Assembly: GCA_029963845.1 (NCBI GenBank)
Contig: JANEYF010003854.1
Location: 310,001-374,000 of the forward strand
DNA length: 64,000 nucleotides
DNA from: Rhamnusium bicolor
Lineage: Eukaryota; Arthropoda; Insecta; Coleoptera; Cerambycidae
Direction: 5' to 3'
This document shows positions 25,847-37,281 of the stretch, piece by piece; positions within the stretch are counted from its first letter, which is position 1, and the number at the start of each line of letters is the position of its first letter. Under the pieces are notes generated by a model. It was not told where the DNA came from and searched no databases. It was given only the letters and a program-made list of their open reading frames with translations. The position numbers and the translations under genes were made by a program.

Positions 25847-26760
25847 CTAGAAATAGGCTAGGCGCCTATTTCTAGCTCCTGCGGAGAGCCGGACGCCCGA
25901 CGGCGTCCGATGAGAGGGCCTACCGGCCCTCTGGAACCGTCGAATCGGCCCTGGCGGGCCGATTCGACGTTTCCGCAGTGCGTGACGTCACGACTATTTC
26001 GAAAAAAACCTCTTTTTCCGGGTCCGGCTGTCAAAAAAAAATCCTCCATTTTCGCGTTATCCGTCGAAAGTCAGGCATGTGTCGGGCTTACGCCCTCACG
26101 GAAATGGCCTGCGGCCATTTCTTCCCAGTTCAGTGGCAAATTACCGAAAAAGAATTATTTTTATTAAATTAAATTATAGGATTAATTTATTCTTGTTGGG
26201 TGCAGTTGACCCCGTTTTTCACCAGTACGTGAGATTATAATAATTTTTCTTAGGGCAGTTGACCCCGGACCCGAGATCAAATTTAAATTAATTTTGAAGG
26301 GCAAATTTCGGACGCAGAAATCTGGCGAAAGGGAGCTTTTGGAGCGGGTTTTCGGGTAGGGGTCGAAGCACGAAGGTCGGGAAGGGGCTTCGCCGGCCCG
26401 CGCCGACCTGGAGCTCGCGGATTAAGGGCGGCAGGAGCGTACGAAAAGTGACATTTTTGACGTTTACACGAAAAATTAAATTAATTTATTAAAATTTCTC
26501 CATCCCACATTTGGTTTTTCTCCACGTCGACCCCTCGAATATTGACGTGAAGAAATTTTACTTTTGCCCTAAAAACGCTCGTATCTCCGTCATTTCTGGA
26601 AATTAAGGAACCAAAATAGCGCGGCGCACTGAAGAATTTTTCTATTTTCGATCCCTACAAACCGCGACTCTCAAAAAGTCCCCGGAAAAAAGCCTTTAGC
26701 TCCCCCAACCCTCATTGAGAGGTCCGAGGAGAAGCAGCTATCAGCGTTTTATAGTATTGA
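25847..26760 (-). repeat. monomer 5 (type B)
   Basis: The terminal hairpin is the TAGGC variant with a matching CCTA arm, so the stem stays exact. The third hairpin is the GGACGCC/GGCGTCC kind. Confidence 0.85.
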
Positions 26761-27674
26761 CTAGAAATAGGCTAGGCGCCTATTTCCAGCTCCTGCGGAG
26801 AGCCGGACGCCCGACGGCGTCCGATGAGAGGGCCTACCGGCCCTCTGGAACCGTCGAATCGGCCCTGGCGGGCCGATTCTACGTTTCCGCAGTGCGTGAC
26901 GTCACGACTTTTTCGAAAAAAACCTCTTTTTCCGGGTCCGGCTGTCAAAAAAAAATCCTCCATTTTCGCGTTATCCGTCGAACGTCAGGCACGTGTCGGG
27001 CTTACGCCCTCACGGAAATGGCCTGCGGCCATTTCTTCCCAGTTCAGTGGCAAATTACCGAAAAAGAATTATTTTTATTAAATTAAATTATAGGATTAAT
27101 TTATTCTTGTTGGGTGCAGTTGACCCCGTTTTTCACCAGTACGTGAGATTATAATAATTTTTCTTAGGGCAGTTGACCCCGGACCCGGATCAAATTTAAA
27201 TTAATTTTGAAGGGCAAATTTCGGACGCAGAAATCTTGCGAAAGGGAGCTTTTGGAGCGGGTTTTCGGGTAGGGGTCGAAGCACGAAGGTCGGGAAGGGG
27301 CTTCGCCGGCCCGCGCCGACCTGGAGCTCGCGGATTAAGGGCGGCAGGAGCGTACGAAAAGTGACATTTTTGACGTTTACACGAAAAATTAAATTAATTT
27401 ATTAAAATTTCTCCATCCCACATTTGGTTTTTCTACACGTCGACCCCCGAATATTGACGTGAAGAAATTTTACTTTTCGCCCTAAAAACGCTCGTATCTC
27501 CGTCATTTCTGGAAATTAAGGAACCAAAATAGCGCGGCGCACTGAAGAATTTTTCCTACTATCGATCCCTACAAACCGCGACTCTCAAAAAAGTCCCGGA
27601 AAAAAGCCTTTAGCTCGCCCAACCCTCCATGAGAGGTCCGAGGAGAAGCAGCTATCAGCGTTTAATAGTATTGA
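26761..27674 (-). repeat. monomer 6 (type B)
   Basis: The terminal hairpin is the TAGGC variant. The outer arm is CTAG, while the inner arm ends CCAG, so only the outer CTAG is preserved. The third hairpin is the GGACGCC kind. Confidence 0.85.
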
Positions 27675-28603
27675 CTAGAAATTGGCTAAACGCCAATTTC
27701 TAGCTCCTGCGGAGAGCCGAACGCCTCGCGGCGTTCGATGAGAGGGCCTGCCGGCCCTCTGGAACCGTCGAATCGGCCCTGGCGGGCCGATTCTCCGTTT
27801 CCGCAGTGCGTGACGTCACGACTATTTCGAAAAAAACCTCTTTTTCCGGGTCCGGCTGTCAAAAAAAAATCCTCCATTTTCGCGTTATCCGTCGAACGGC
27901 CGGCACGTGTCGGGCTTACGCCCTCACGGAAATGGCCTGCGGCCATTTCTTCCCAGTTCAGTGGCAAATTACCGAAAAAGAATTATTTTTATTTAATTAA
28001 ATTATAGGATTAATTTATTTCTTGTTGGGTGCAGTTGACCCCGTTTTTCACGAAAACGCGAGATTATAATAATTTTTCTTAGGGCAGTTGACCCCGGACC
28101 GAGATTAAATTAAAATTAACGTTGAAGGGCAAATTTCGGACGCAGAAATCTTGCGAAAGGGAGCTTTTGGAGCGGGTTTTCGGGTAGGGGTCGAAGCACG
28201 AAGGTCGGGAAGGGGCTTCGCCGGCCCGCGCCGACCTGGAGCTCGCGGATTAAGGGCGGCAGGAGCGTACGAAAAGTGACATTTTTGACGTTTACACGAA
28301 ATTTAATTTATTTGCAAAATTTCTCTATCCCACTTGAGCGCGGACATTATTGACCACACCACGTCAATGCCGACGTGAAGTCAAAATTATTTGCAACTTT
28401 GAACGCTAATATTCTTTTTTATCCGCGGAAATTAAGGAACGAAAATAGTCGCGGCGCACTGTAGAATTATCGTATATTTTCGATCCCGACGACCGCGAAC
28501 CCCCAAAAAAGTGCCCGGAAAAAAGCCTTTAGATTACCCAATTTCCACGATTTTGAACAAAGACTACCGATGAAACAGACGTATCACCTTTTAATAGTAT
28601 TGA
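27675..28603 (-). repeat. monomer 7 (type A)
   Basis: TTGGC terminal hairpin with exact stem and GAACGCC third hairpin. It is followed by another type A unit, which breaks the ABB order seen in units 1-6. Confidence 0.85.
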
Positions 28604-29528
28604 CTAGAAATTGGCTAAACGCCAATTTCTAGCTCCTGCGGAGAGCCGAACGCCTCGCGGCGTTCGATGAGAGGGCCTGCCGGCCCTCTGGAACCGTCGA
28701 ATCGGCCCTGGCGGGCCGATTCTCCGTTTCCGCAGTGCGTGACGTCACGACTATTTCGAAAAAACCTCTTTTTCCGGGTCCGGCTGTCAAAAAAAAATCC
28801 TCCATTTTCGCGTTATCCGTCGAAAGGCAGGCACGTGTCGGGCTTACGCCCTCACGGAAATGGCCTGCGGCCATTTCTTCCCAGTTCAGTGGCAAATTAC
28901 CGAAAAAGAATTATTTTTTATTTAATTAAATTATAGGATTAATTTATTTCTTGTTGGGTGCAGTTGACCCCGTTTTTCACGAAAACGCGAGATTATAATA
29001 ATTTTTCTTAGGGCAGTTGACCCCGGACCGAGATTAAATTAAAATTAACGTTGAAGGGCAAATTTCGGACGCAGAAATCTTGCGAAAGGGAGCTTTTGGA
29101 GCGGGTTTTCGGGTAGGGGTCGAAGCACGAAGGTCGGGAAGGGGCTTCGCCGGCCCGCGCCGACCTGGAGCTCGCGGATTAAGGGCGGCAGGAGCGTACG
29201 AAAAGTGACATTTTTGACGTTTACACGAAATTTAATTTATTTGCAAAATTCCTCTATCCCACTTGAGCGCGGACATTATTGACCACACCACGTCAATGCC
29301 GACGTGAAGTCAAAATTATTTGCAACTTTGAACGCTAATATTTTTTTTATCCGCGGAAATTAAGGAACGAAAATGTCGCGGCGCACTGTAGAAATACGTA
29401 TATTTTCGATCCCGACGACCGCCAACCCCCAAAAAGTGCCCGGAAAAAAGCCTTTAGAGTACCCAATTTCCACGATTTTGAACAAAGACTACCGCTGAAA
29501 CAGACGTATCACCTTTTAATAGTATTGA
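28604..29528 (-). repeat. monomer 8 (type A), next to the 33-kb unit
   Basis: Its minus-strand 5' end (TC at 29,528-29,527) directly follows the CTAG of the 33-kb unit, giving CTAG|TCAATACTATT. Unit 8 and the giant unit are therefore joined head to tail exactly like the monomers. Confidence 0.85.
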
Positions 29529-29662
29529 CTAGAAATTGGCTGGCGCCAATTTCCAGCTCCTGCGGAGGGCCGGACGCCCGGCGGCGTCCGATGAGAGGGC
29601 CTCCGGCCCTCTGGAAATGTCGAATCGGCCCTGCGGGCCGATTCTCCATTTCTGGAGTCCGT
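29529..29662 (-). promoter_or_regulatory. 3' terminal hairpin cluster of the giant element
   Basis: The terminal stem at 29,529-29,556 pairs CTAGAAATTGGC with GCCAATTTCCAG (one mismatch). It is followed by CTCC/GGAG, a GGACGCC/GGCGTCC stem, a GAGGGCC/GGCCCTC stem and a GAATCGGCCC/GGGCCGATTC stem. After about 29,660 the sequence departs from the monomers: the CRE-like palindrome is missing. It marks the functional 3' end by analogy with Helitron terminators. Confidence 0.7.
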
Positions 29663-30065
29663 CGCGATGCGCTTAAATCCGCCGAGTCGCGTCTTTTTTG
29701 CTGAAAAAATCCTTTTTTTTTCGGTTCCAGTACTTAAAAACACCCCGTATATTGTTTTTGAGGTTGCCGATCGATTCTCCGCCTCGCATATAGTCTAAAT
29801 CCGAAATAAAAATTTTTCGTATTTGGGACACCGGGTACACTAATTTTGTTTGGGCCACCGGGTACATCAAAAAATTTAATTTAGTCGTAACGATGCAGGT
29901 GGTGCAGAGGAAACGTTAATTAAAATTGATAGAAAACGGCGAAGAAGTTTTGTAGAAATTCTAATATTTTTTTTTTAATTTTTGAATTTTTGAAAATTTT
30001 TATATTATTTAAATCGGTGATTTCACAACGAAATAAGTGTATTACTGCGTGTCGAAAAATCTAAA

Positions 30066-30293
30066 ATGTGGAGGAAATGTCATGAAATGATAAAAAAAAC
30101 CGAATTATTGGCTTTGGATTGTGAAACATTCCGCACATCTGGTTATTTATTGACGGACAATTGTGAAAAGTTATTAGCGAGAACCGTGATCCATCGAGAG
30201 GTGAAAAAAGAGAATATCAAATTTGAAGAAAATGTCAGAATTATTATATTATTAATTATCATGAATGAATTGTATGTTTGCTGTCGTCAATAA
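30066..30293 (+). CDS. 75-codon open frame of doubtful status
   Basis: The frame begins MWRKCHEMIKKTELL and ends ELYVCCRQ, with no known domain. The same frame exists in the next unit (63,538-63,768) with one extra isoleucine codon. However, six of the seven substitutions between the copies change the amino acid, which looks neutral rather than constrained. It also lies antisense to the element's other genes, near the 3' terminus. Probably not a gene. Confidence 0.2.
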   Translation: MWRKCHEMIKKTELLALDCETFRTSGYLLTDNCEKLLARTVIHREVKKENIKFEENVRIIILLIIMNELYVCCRQ

Positions 30294-30529
30294 AAACACG
30301 ATTTTGAACGCATCCGTCGACGGTACTGGAGCAGCTTTCCCTAAGAATTTATTGAAACGCAAATTCCAAATATGGTGGAATATGAATTTTAAAAGATCAT
30401 AATTTTAAAAATACAAATTTGCGGGTGCCGTATTATGTAAAAGTCGAATTGGTAAGGTTTTAATTTACTGAAAAACGTAAACGGCGGTATGAAAATAAAA
30501 AATTTACGCATTTATTTGTACAAACGTTC

Positions 30530-31090
30530 CAGAGAATGTTCTAGAAATTTCCGCCTATACTTTTGGATTTTATAAAATTAATAAAAATTAACTGAAACGA
30601 AAGTGATGTTATTTTATTTACATAAAAATAGCTAAAGTGCCTTCTCGCTGAACGTGTTTTATAATAATTTTAAATAATTTAAATGGTAGGTACTTACTTT
30701 GATGTTAAGACATTTTCGCGTCTTATTAGATGCATAGCTTATAAAAGGATACAGATTTCATATCTTCTTTGTGATTTTCGGCAAGAAATATACTTATATG
30801 GTAATATCCTAGGTATTATTCGATGCACGCACACATATTTTATTACATTTTTCTTGAATTTAGTTACATTTTTGATGAAAAATAGGGGATTTGACGTCTA
30901 TCTTCGTCGGAAAGTTCGGCCATGTTAAATTTTGCTGCGACCCAATGGGAAATTAGTTATAATGTATTTTTTTTCCATAGAGGCGAAAATGCAATTTCAT
31001 AGTAAAAGGGCTATTTTCTTTATATATGTATGTATGGGAAATAATTATTTAATTTTAATTTGGAAAATTATGAAAAGCTACGAATTCACC
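30530..31090 (-). repeat. promoter-and-first-exon-like module, copy at 31 kb
   Basis: Minus-strand order: a TATATAAAG-like box near 31,016-31,030, then an AT-poor stretch with ATGGCCGAACTTTCC, an ATGAAATCTGTATCC motif, and a splice-donor-like end (ATCAAAG|GTAAGT form, near 30,698). Related modules occur at 59,240-59,480 and 60,560-61,190. The module resembles a promoter plus first exon, but I could not trace a coding exon downstream of this copy. Confidence 0.4.
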
Positions 31091-32380
31091 TGAGCGGCGA
31101 CATCTGGTGTTGATAATTATCGCTGTGATGATTATAGAGATCTGTATGTTGGTGTTGTAATATGAAAAAATATTTAAAATTATTTATTAGATTTTTTGGT
31201 CTATAAACGAATAGGAGATTAACGGAAGATTTGCCATAACAGCAGATGTGTTAGTTCTCTCTTTATAGTAATGTCTATATATCCAAATTTTTTTTAATTA
31301 ATCAATACATCGATCGTTAATGCTGCCATCTGTCGGTGGAAGTTGAAAGTCGAAATACTTTTGGTAATATTCGTCTTCTGTTTACGTGGGTAGAAAAATG
31401 AGATGACTTTTTTTGCAATTGTATGTGAAATTATTCGGGTGTGCTTGCGTGAACGTTAATAACAAATTGTTATATTTTTTGTAAATGTTAATGGTTTTCA
31501 ATAAAATTTCTTTACAAATCCGTGACTAACTTCATTTCGGTTTTGTAGATTTATTATAAAAATTCATTTTCGATAATGCAACGGATTCTATCATGATTGA
31601 TTTCTCTATATATGATCGGTTGTATGCTTTATTTGTTATTATTTATGGCATACGACTTCCCGATGAATGTGAAAACTTGTTGGGAATTTTTTCTTATCGG
31701 GATAATGATGAATAAATAGTAGATAAGAATTGCCGTGTTAGATCAAATGTAACATCGAATTTGGATCTATTACTTCATATTTATAATTTTGAAATAGTTA
31801 AAAATGTGACACGTGATGTATATTTTTAATGATAGTTTAATAAATGAATTAAAAAATATCATCCATTATCGATGGCACTTGATATTATTTAGCAATTAAC
31901 ATGTAGGATTGTTATTATGATTTTTAAAATTGAAAAAATGAAATTGCAAATATGTAAATGTCGTATGTTCATATTAAATATGTGTCGAATACGCTTATCG
32001 TATTATTAAAATTTAAAAAAAGGATCAGTCCGATTTATATAACTGCATTCATTTTTGAAATTTTTTTACTGGATTTATCAGGTTAAGTAAACAGAATTTG
32101 TTCCGTGTCGATTCTGTTTGACGTCTTTACTTCGACAGTAAATGTTACGATAGAAGCGTAATTCGGTGTACATTTTAAATTGTTTTGGGTAATGAAATTA
32201 AAGAGCATAACGAAATGCGACTCTTATTACATATTATTATTATTATTACAATGAAATGTGGCACCGTTAATATCGCCGGCACACATTTTTCAATTTTGTT
32301 CGATCCCATCTATTTGAAAGAATACATTTATTGTGATACATATTTTAGCGTTTATTTCCGTATTTGACAAATAGTATTTA
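31090..32380. repeat. composite duplicated segment (modules a and b)
   Basis: 31,090-31,895 (module a; CGACATCTGGTGTT, GCCATCTGTCGG, TTTCTCTATATATGA) matches 37,282-38,030. 31,910-32,335 (module b; GGTTAAGTAAACAGAATTT, AATTAAAGAGCAT) matches 55,030-55,450. Each distant copy lies just upstream, in the minus-strand sense, of a candidate first exon, so the modules may be regulatory. No coding frame is conserved between copies. Confidence 0.65.
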
Positions 32381-33031
32381 ACCTAACTTTTTGTTGGTTG
32401 ACATAGGTGACTGTTTAATTGAATTGATTATACAACAAAGTTGCAATATGAATGATATCTACTCATTTTAATTTGTATGATAATCATTTTTATATGGAAA
32501 AGAGATATTATATGAATGTGAAAACTTTACTTACCTATTTAATTTTAAATGTATAAATAATTTACTGTACTTATATAGTGAATTGAAGAACTCGTATTAT
32601 AATGTTGAAGGTTGTACAGTCGAAGTATGTGAAACAGAGGAAGTAATTCGAGTTTGTATGAGTTAAAAGAATTGTGGAGAAAGAGGAATATGTAATGTGG
32701 AGAATTCAATCCTAACTGATAGTTGAGTATTTGTCTGTAATAATCGGAAAAGTGGGAAAGATTGGAAAACGAAAGAAGAAATTTTAACTTTGTGATCATT
32801 TAGTCAATTATATTGAAAATATTGAAAAACGAATCGATATGAATATTAATTTGAGGATGAAGTTTTGTCGGCTGTGGCCGAGTACCTAATAGTTGTTTAG
32901 CAACATGGGGACATTATACTATTAACATCATTATCATATATTTGGTAAATATAAAAATGGAAAGTCATGTATTTTATATGTGAACAATTATTATATTTTA
33001 ATTTGGCGAAAATAATGAAATGTATATATAA

Positions 33032-35708
33032 TTAATTGTTATTATTGGAAGTGGTTTTGTCTTCTTTCATATTCTTTTTTTTATTTTTCTTATTCCTTGG
33101 CCTGCCATCCAGTTGGGCAAATGTTTTCAAAAATTGCAATTGTACATTTGCCAGAGTTTTTTTAATGTTGTTGCGGTTCTGTCTGTTATTTTTTTTTTTT
33201 TTTGCAGGCCAATGAAAAAGTTTTTTCTGTAAAAATAAATATATTTGTATAATTAGTTTGAAAATAAAGTATTATTTACCTTTTTTTGTTGTTTGCTTGA
33301 CCGCTTCTGTTGGTTGTTGTTCTATAAAAAAAAGAAGAAAGCATTGATAATTATTGATCCGATGTGAGGGATAGAACCTGTGAGGTAATGGCAACATTGA
33401 TGTAGACTTGTATAAAGTATCGATGAAAGATATAGATGGTTTGCTAATTAAGTTGGCGTTATGTGGAGAAGGTTAAGAGTGTATATTTTAATCGTTTGTA
33501 AATGATGTTACTTTGTGCGATGATATGCGAGTTAAGTGTGCGGTATAAGAAATTCTATGGAAAAACATACAGGTGTATATGTTAATTGAGATATTTCAAG
33601 GAAAGATGTATTTATTATTATATTTGTATGTGGTGAGTTAATGGTATTGTCCAGAAAAATGATTAGGAAAGGATGATGTATTTAATGATGAAAATGAGAA
33701 GAGTTATTATTGTATTAGTGTGTGTAAATCTTGGAATAATGGAGGTATTGAATGTTATTTTATCATGCTGTGACAGAGAGTTGTTGGTACAAAAATTGGG
33801 TTAAAGTTTTAAAGGCGTTCTTACTCCAAATATATGTACGCATACTCATGTTGCATAGTTACGTTAATAAAAAAAATGAATGTAAATGTAAATGTCAATA
33901 AGGACCGTTGGTATTTTGTGAAATGTGATTAATGTAACAGTTAATTTTTCCAAAGGAATATTTGTCAGATACGACCTTCTGGTATAGTAGGTAGGGCAAT
34001 ATTGCATTTTGGTTGTGTCAATTTTCCTGTTCCTTCTATGAAAAGCTTTACATATTTAGTAGAACAATTAATTATTTAATTGCAATGATGAGTTGTCTGA
34101 AATTGTTTTAATATAAAAATTTCAATTTTTATTTAGTATTCATGCATATTCTTAAAGGACACCTACGTTTAACTTGAACGAATAAATATTATTGCATAAT
34201 ATAGTTGTCGATGAAAATTGTTAATGAGACATCAGTGAGAAAAAAATTTTTGTACAGAAATTTAAATTGTGATATCTGGAAGTGAAATATTAGCAAATAA
34301 ATAAGTATATGTTAGATTGTTGTATTGGGAAGAAAGAATTGATGTTTCTTTAAAAATAGTTTTACTTAGGTAAGGATATTATACTTACGTTCTGGCCAGT
34401 GGAAGCGGAGGTGTTGGTGTGGCAGAAGTGGCCCGGTTGTTGTGTTTCCATTGCCTATAATGTGAAGGAGTGAATAATTAAATGTATATAATATATGAGA
34501 TAGGGTCGGATTTGAATTGGGAAAATTGGAAGGGTCGAAAGAAAGTGCCTAAGTTGAACAGATTCGGCATGTATTTTAATTTTTTTTTGCTGGTTTAATT
34601 GCAGTCGGAGGGTTGATGGGAAGGTGTCGAAGGTAGTTATTTCAGAAAATCGAAACGTAACCGATAAAAATTTTTTTTTTTTATCTATCATAAAAAACAA
34701 AATTGTTACAATGTAAAATCTTACATGTATTTTCCGATTATGTATTTTTTTTTACGATATTTATTTGTTTATCCCGAACAAATGGATACATTATAAATTG
34801 GAAAAAATTGTTAAGAATCAACAGAGCGGGGAGAAAATTTTTATGTAGCAACTGAAATTGTGGTATTTATTGAATTATGTAACATTCATGCATATTCTTA
34901 AGGGATACATTTAACATGATCGAATAAATATTATTGCATGTTATAGTTATCTATGAAAATTGTTAATGAGACACCAGAGTGGGAAGAAATTTTTGTACAG
35001 AAATTTAAATTATGATATTCGGAAGCGAAATATTAACAAATAAGTAAGTATATGTTAGATTGTTGTATTGGGAAAAAAGAGTTGATGCTTGTTTAAAGAT
35101 AATTTTATTTAGGTAAGGTTGTAATACTTACGTTCTCACCAGTGGAAACGGTAGTGTTGGCGGTGTCAACGTGCAAAGTGGCCGGTTGTTGTGTTTCCAT
35201 TGCCTATAATGTAAAGGAGTGAATAATTGAATGTATATAATATATGGGATAGGGTCGGATTTTAATTGAGAAAATTTGAAGGGTTGATAGGAAATGCCTA
35301 AGTTGAACAGATTCGGCATGAATTTTAAATTTTCTATTTAATTTAATTGCAGTCAGAGGATTGATGAGCAGGTGTCGAAGGTAGTGTTTTCAGAAAATGG
35401 AAACGTCACCGATCTGAAATTTATTTTTTTTTTTATTTATTATCATAAAAATATAAAATTGTTACGATGCAAAATTTTACATGTTCGATCCATTTATGCA
35501 TTTTTTTTACAATATCTATGTTTAATCCGAATAGTGTTGAAAATTGAGAAAAGGGGGGGGAATTTTTATATAGCAATTTAAATTGTGGTATTTATTTGTT
35601 GAATTTCAATATTGAATCATAATATATATAATTAAAATTAATAATACTTACGTTCTCAGTAACAGAAGGATGGGTAGAGGTGTTAGAGATAGGTGTTTCC
35701 GAATTCAT
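33032..35708 (-). CDS. five-exon gene for a small basic protein, unknown function
   Basis: Exons: 35,708-35,652 (start; MNSETPISNTSTHP), 35,203-35,132 (AMETQQPATLHVD), 34,454-34,389 (AMETQQPGHFCHTN), 33,321-33,280 (NNNQQKRSSKQQKK) and 33,226-33,032 (KKLFHWPAKKKK, then TLANVQLQFLKTFAQLDG and stop). All introns are phase 0, with clear GT-AG sites (GTAAGT at three donors, GTAAAT at the fourth). Predicted product is about 143 residues: a Ser/Thr-rich N-terminus, a repeated middle and a Lys-rich tail of 64 residues, so possibly nucleic-acid binding. The first three exons lie in tandem genomic repeats of about 745 bp, so exon duplication built the N-terminus. A non-coding first exon may end at 36,954 (GAAG|GTATGT). 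I do not recognise the family. Coding status is supported by phase agreement across all five exons. Confidence 0.6.
33950..35650 (-). repeat. tandem duplication (~745-bp unit) carrying coding exons
   Basis: 34,139-34,690 matches 34,887-35,440 closely, including the intron, the acceptor TTATAG, the exon starting GCAATGGAAACACAACAACC, and the donor. A third, more diverged copy (from about 35,455) leads to the first coding exon. Distance between equivalent donors is 743 bp. Confidence 0.75.
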
Positions 35709-36953
35709 ATTTATATTATAATTTACTGTAACAGAAAGTAATAAATGATAAATTATGCATATGTAAAGTATGCGAAGGATGGGTCAAATTTTAATCGGGA
35801 AATCTGAAGAATTGATGGAAAATGTCAAAGTAGTGTGGAAGTGTTATATAAATTTATAGTTGAGAAAATATTTAGTTTTCGAAATGGTGGACATAGCGAG
35901 TTTTTTTTCAGTTTTTTCTATATTTCTTTGAAAATAATCTGATTAATATTATGAGTTTGGGAAGAGGAACGTAACGTATATTAGTAAGATGCATTTTTAT
36001 TCGTTACATTTTTTATCTAATCATTCAAATCAAAAGTATGACAGTGATTAAGGGTTTTGAAGATACTCTATTTAAAAAAATTGATATGTCATTGGCCCGC
36101 TAAAAAAATCTTATATTTAATATCAGTAAGGTGACGGTGTAGGGGAACTGCTTAAAAAAATTACACGATTTTGTATTAATATACATGCGGAAAATGTAAT
36201 TTGAAATGTACACCAATTATACTATTAAATTTTATAATAATATCCCAATTATTTTCAGACAAATGCATCCTCAATGTTAACAACTAAATATTTTCAGCTA
36301 TAAGTTTATATGGCAACTCCATATTATTCATGCGTAATTTATCGATTCTCTAAGTTTCCTGATTCAAATCTGGCCCATATCATATGTTAATGTGTGCGGA
36401 GTAATTTTTTTGTATTGTGATTCTTTATGGTGGGTATTTGTGAAACGAAAAACTGAAATCTGAGATTTTGTATTTTTCTAATCCAATTGAGAACTGATAT
36501 TTTTAAGATTTAATTATAAGTAAAATCCATATAGGTGTGATTGAAAAATATTATGTGAGAATTCTTGAAATTATATTGTTTTTTTTGTGTGTGTGTGTGT
36601 GTTATAAAAATTTTTTTTTTTCAATGATAGAAAATTATCGTAGTGTATTTGTATGGAAAATTGCCGAATAATTTTTTGATTGTGACGATCGTTCAATATA
36701 ATGCGGATTACTTTAAGATAATATGAAATAGAGTGTGATGGTTTATTGTTCTTTTCCACGAAGAAAAATTGAATTAAGTAATTTATATTAATATCAGTTG
36801 ATGTTCGTGCTGTAGTGGTGTTAAATATTAAAATATATAATGGGAATTGTGTGTTGTAATTTGTTGTCAATATCGTTTTGCGAGGGAATAAAGTTATAAT
36901 GGAATTTTAAGAAATACTTTATTTATATTTGATATAATTTAACGTATACATAC

Positions 36954-37050
36954 CTTCAAGAGAGAAAAGATGCGGCACGCTCGATGAAAGTTTAAAAAGA
37001 AAGTAATAATACGCAATAGAAAAATGGCGATTATAAATAAATGAATAACG
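36954..37050 (-). other. candidate 5' untranslated exon of the small basic-protein gene
   Basis: A donor GAAG|GTATGT is present at 36,954, preceded by GC-richer sequence (GAGCGTGCCGC). It lies about 1.2 kb upstream of the acceptor at 35,72x that precedes the start codon. Its own start is not visible. Confidence 0.3.
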
Positions 37051-37281
37051 CGATAAATGCCTGCTTGATGTTTTTTGGTATTCTCTTTATTTATTTCTAA
37101 TATTTCAAATAATCAAAGTAACCGTTAATTTATTTTCGTTTAAAATTTCTATAACGTCCATAGTAGATGTATTATATAAATGAATGGATGGAATAAAATG
37201 AAATAATATGATTTAAAGTGTATAATAATTATTTGGACGGATATTTTTGAATTGAAATCGGTGCGAATTTCATATCCAAAT

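Larger units (their letters stand above)
22162..29528 (-). mobile_element. head-to-tail array of eight non-autonomous Helitron-type monomers
   Basis: Monomers begin (plus-strand left edge) at 22,162, 23,086, 24,003, 24,923, 25,847, 26,761, 27,675 and 28,604, giving periods of 914-929 bp. Read on the minus strand each starts TC (TCAATACTATTAAA or TCTAATACTATTAAA) and ends in a hairpin finishing CTAG, the Helitron termini. Junctions therefore read CTAG|TC. Two body types occur: type A (units 1, 4, 7, 8; Ts and GTCAATGCCGACGTGAAGTC) and type B (units 2, 3, 5, 6; CTCCATCCCAC and GAGGTCCGAGGAGAAGCAG), in the order ABBABBAA. About 300-470 bp at the 5' end and about 130 bp at the 3' end resemble the ends of the 33-kb unit on the right. 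The GC-rich centre is private to the monomers. There are no credible genes, and the many overlapping open frames on both strands are composition artefacts. Confidence 0.85.

Noticed and set aside
22162..29528. CRISPR-like array
   Set aside because: Units are ~920 bp and nearly identical throughout, without short repeats or unique spacers, in a eukaryotic context.
22187..29743. Long open frames of 60-160 codons on both strands of the monomers
   Set aside because: They overlap on both strands, follow the GC-rich palindromes, shift with monomer type and have no domain. They are composition effects of the repeat.
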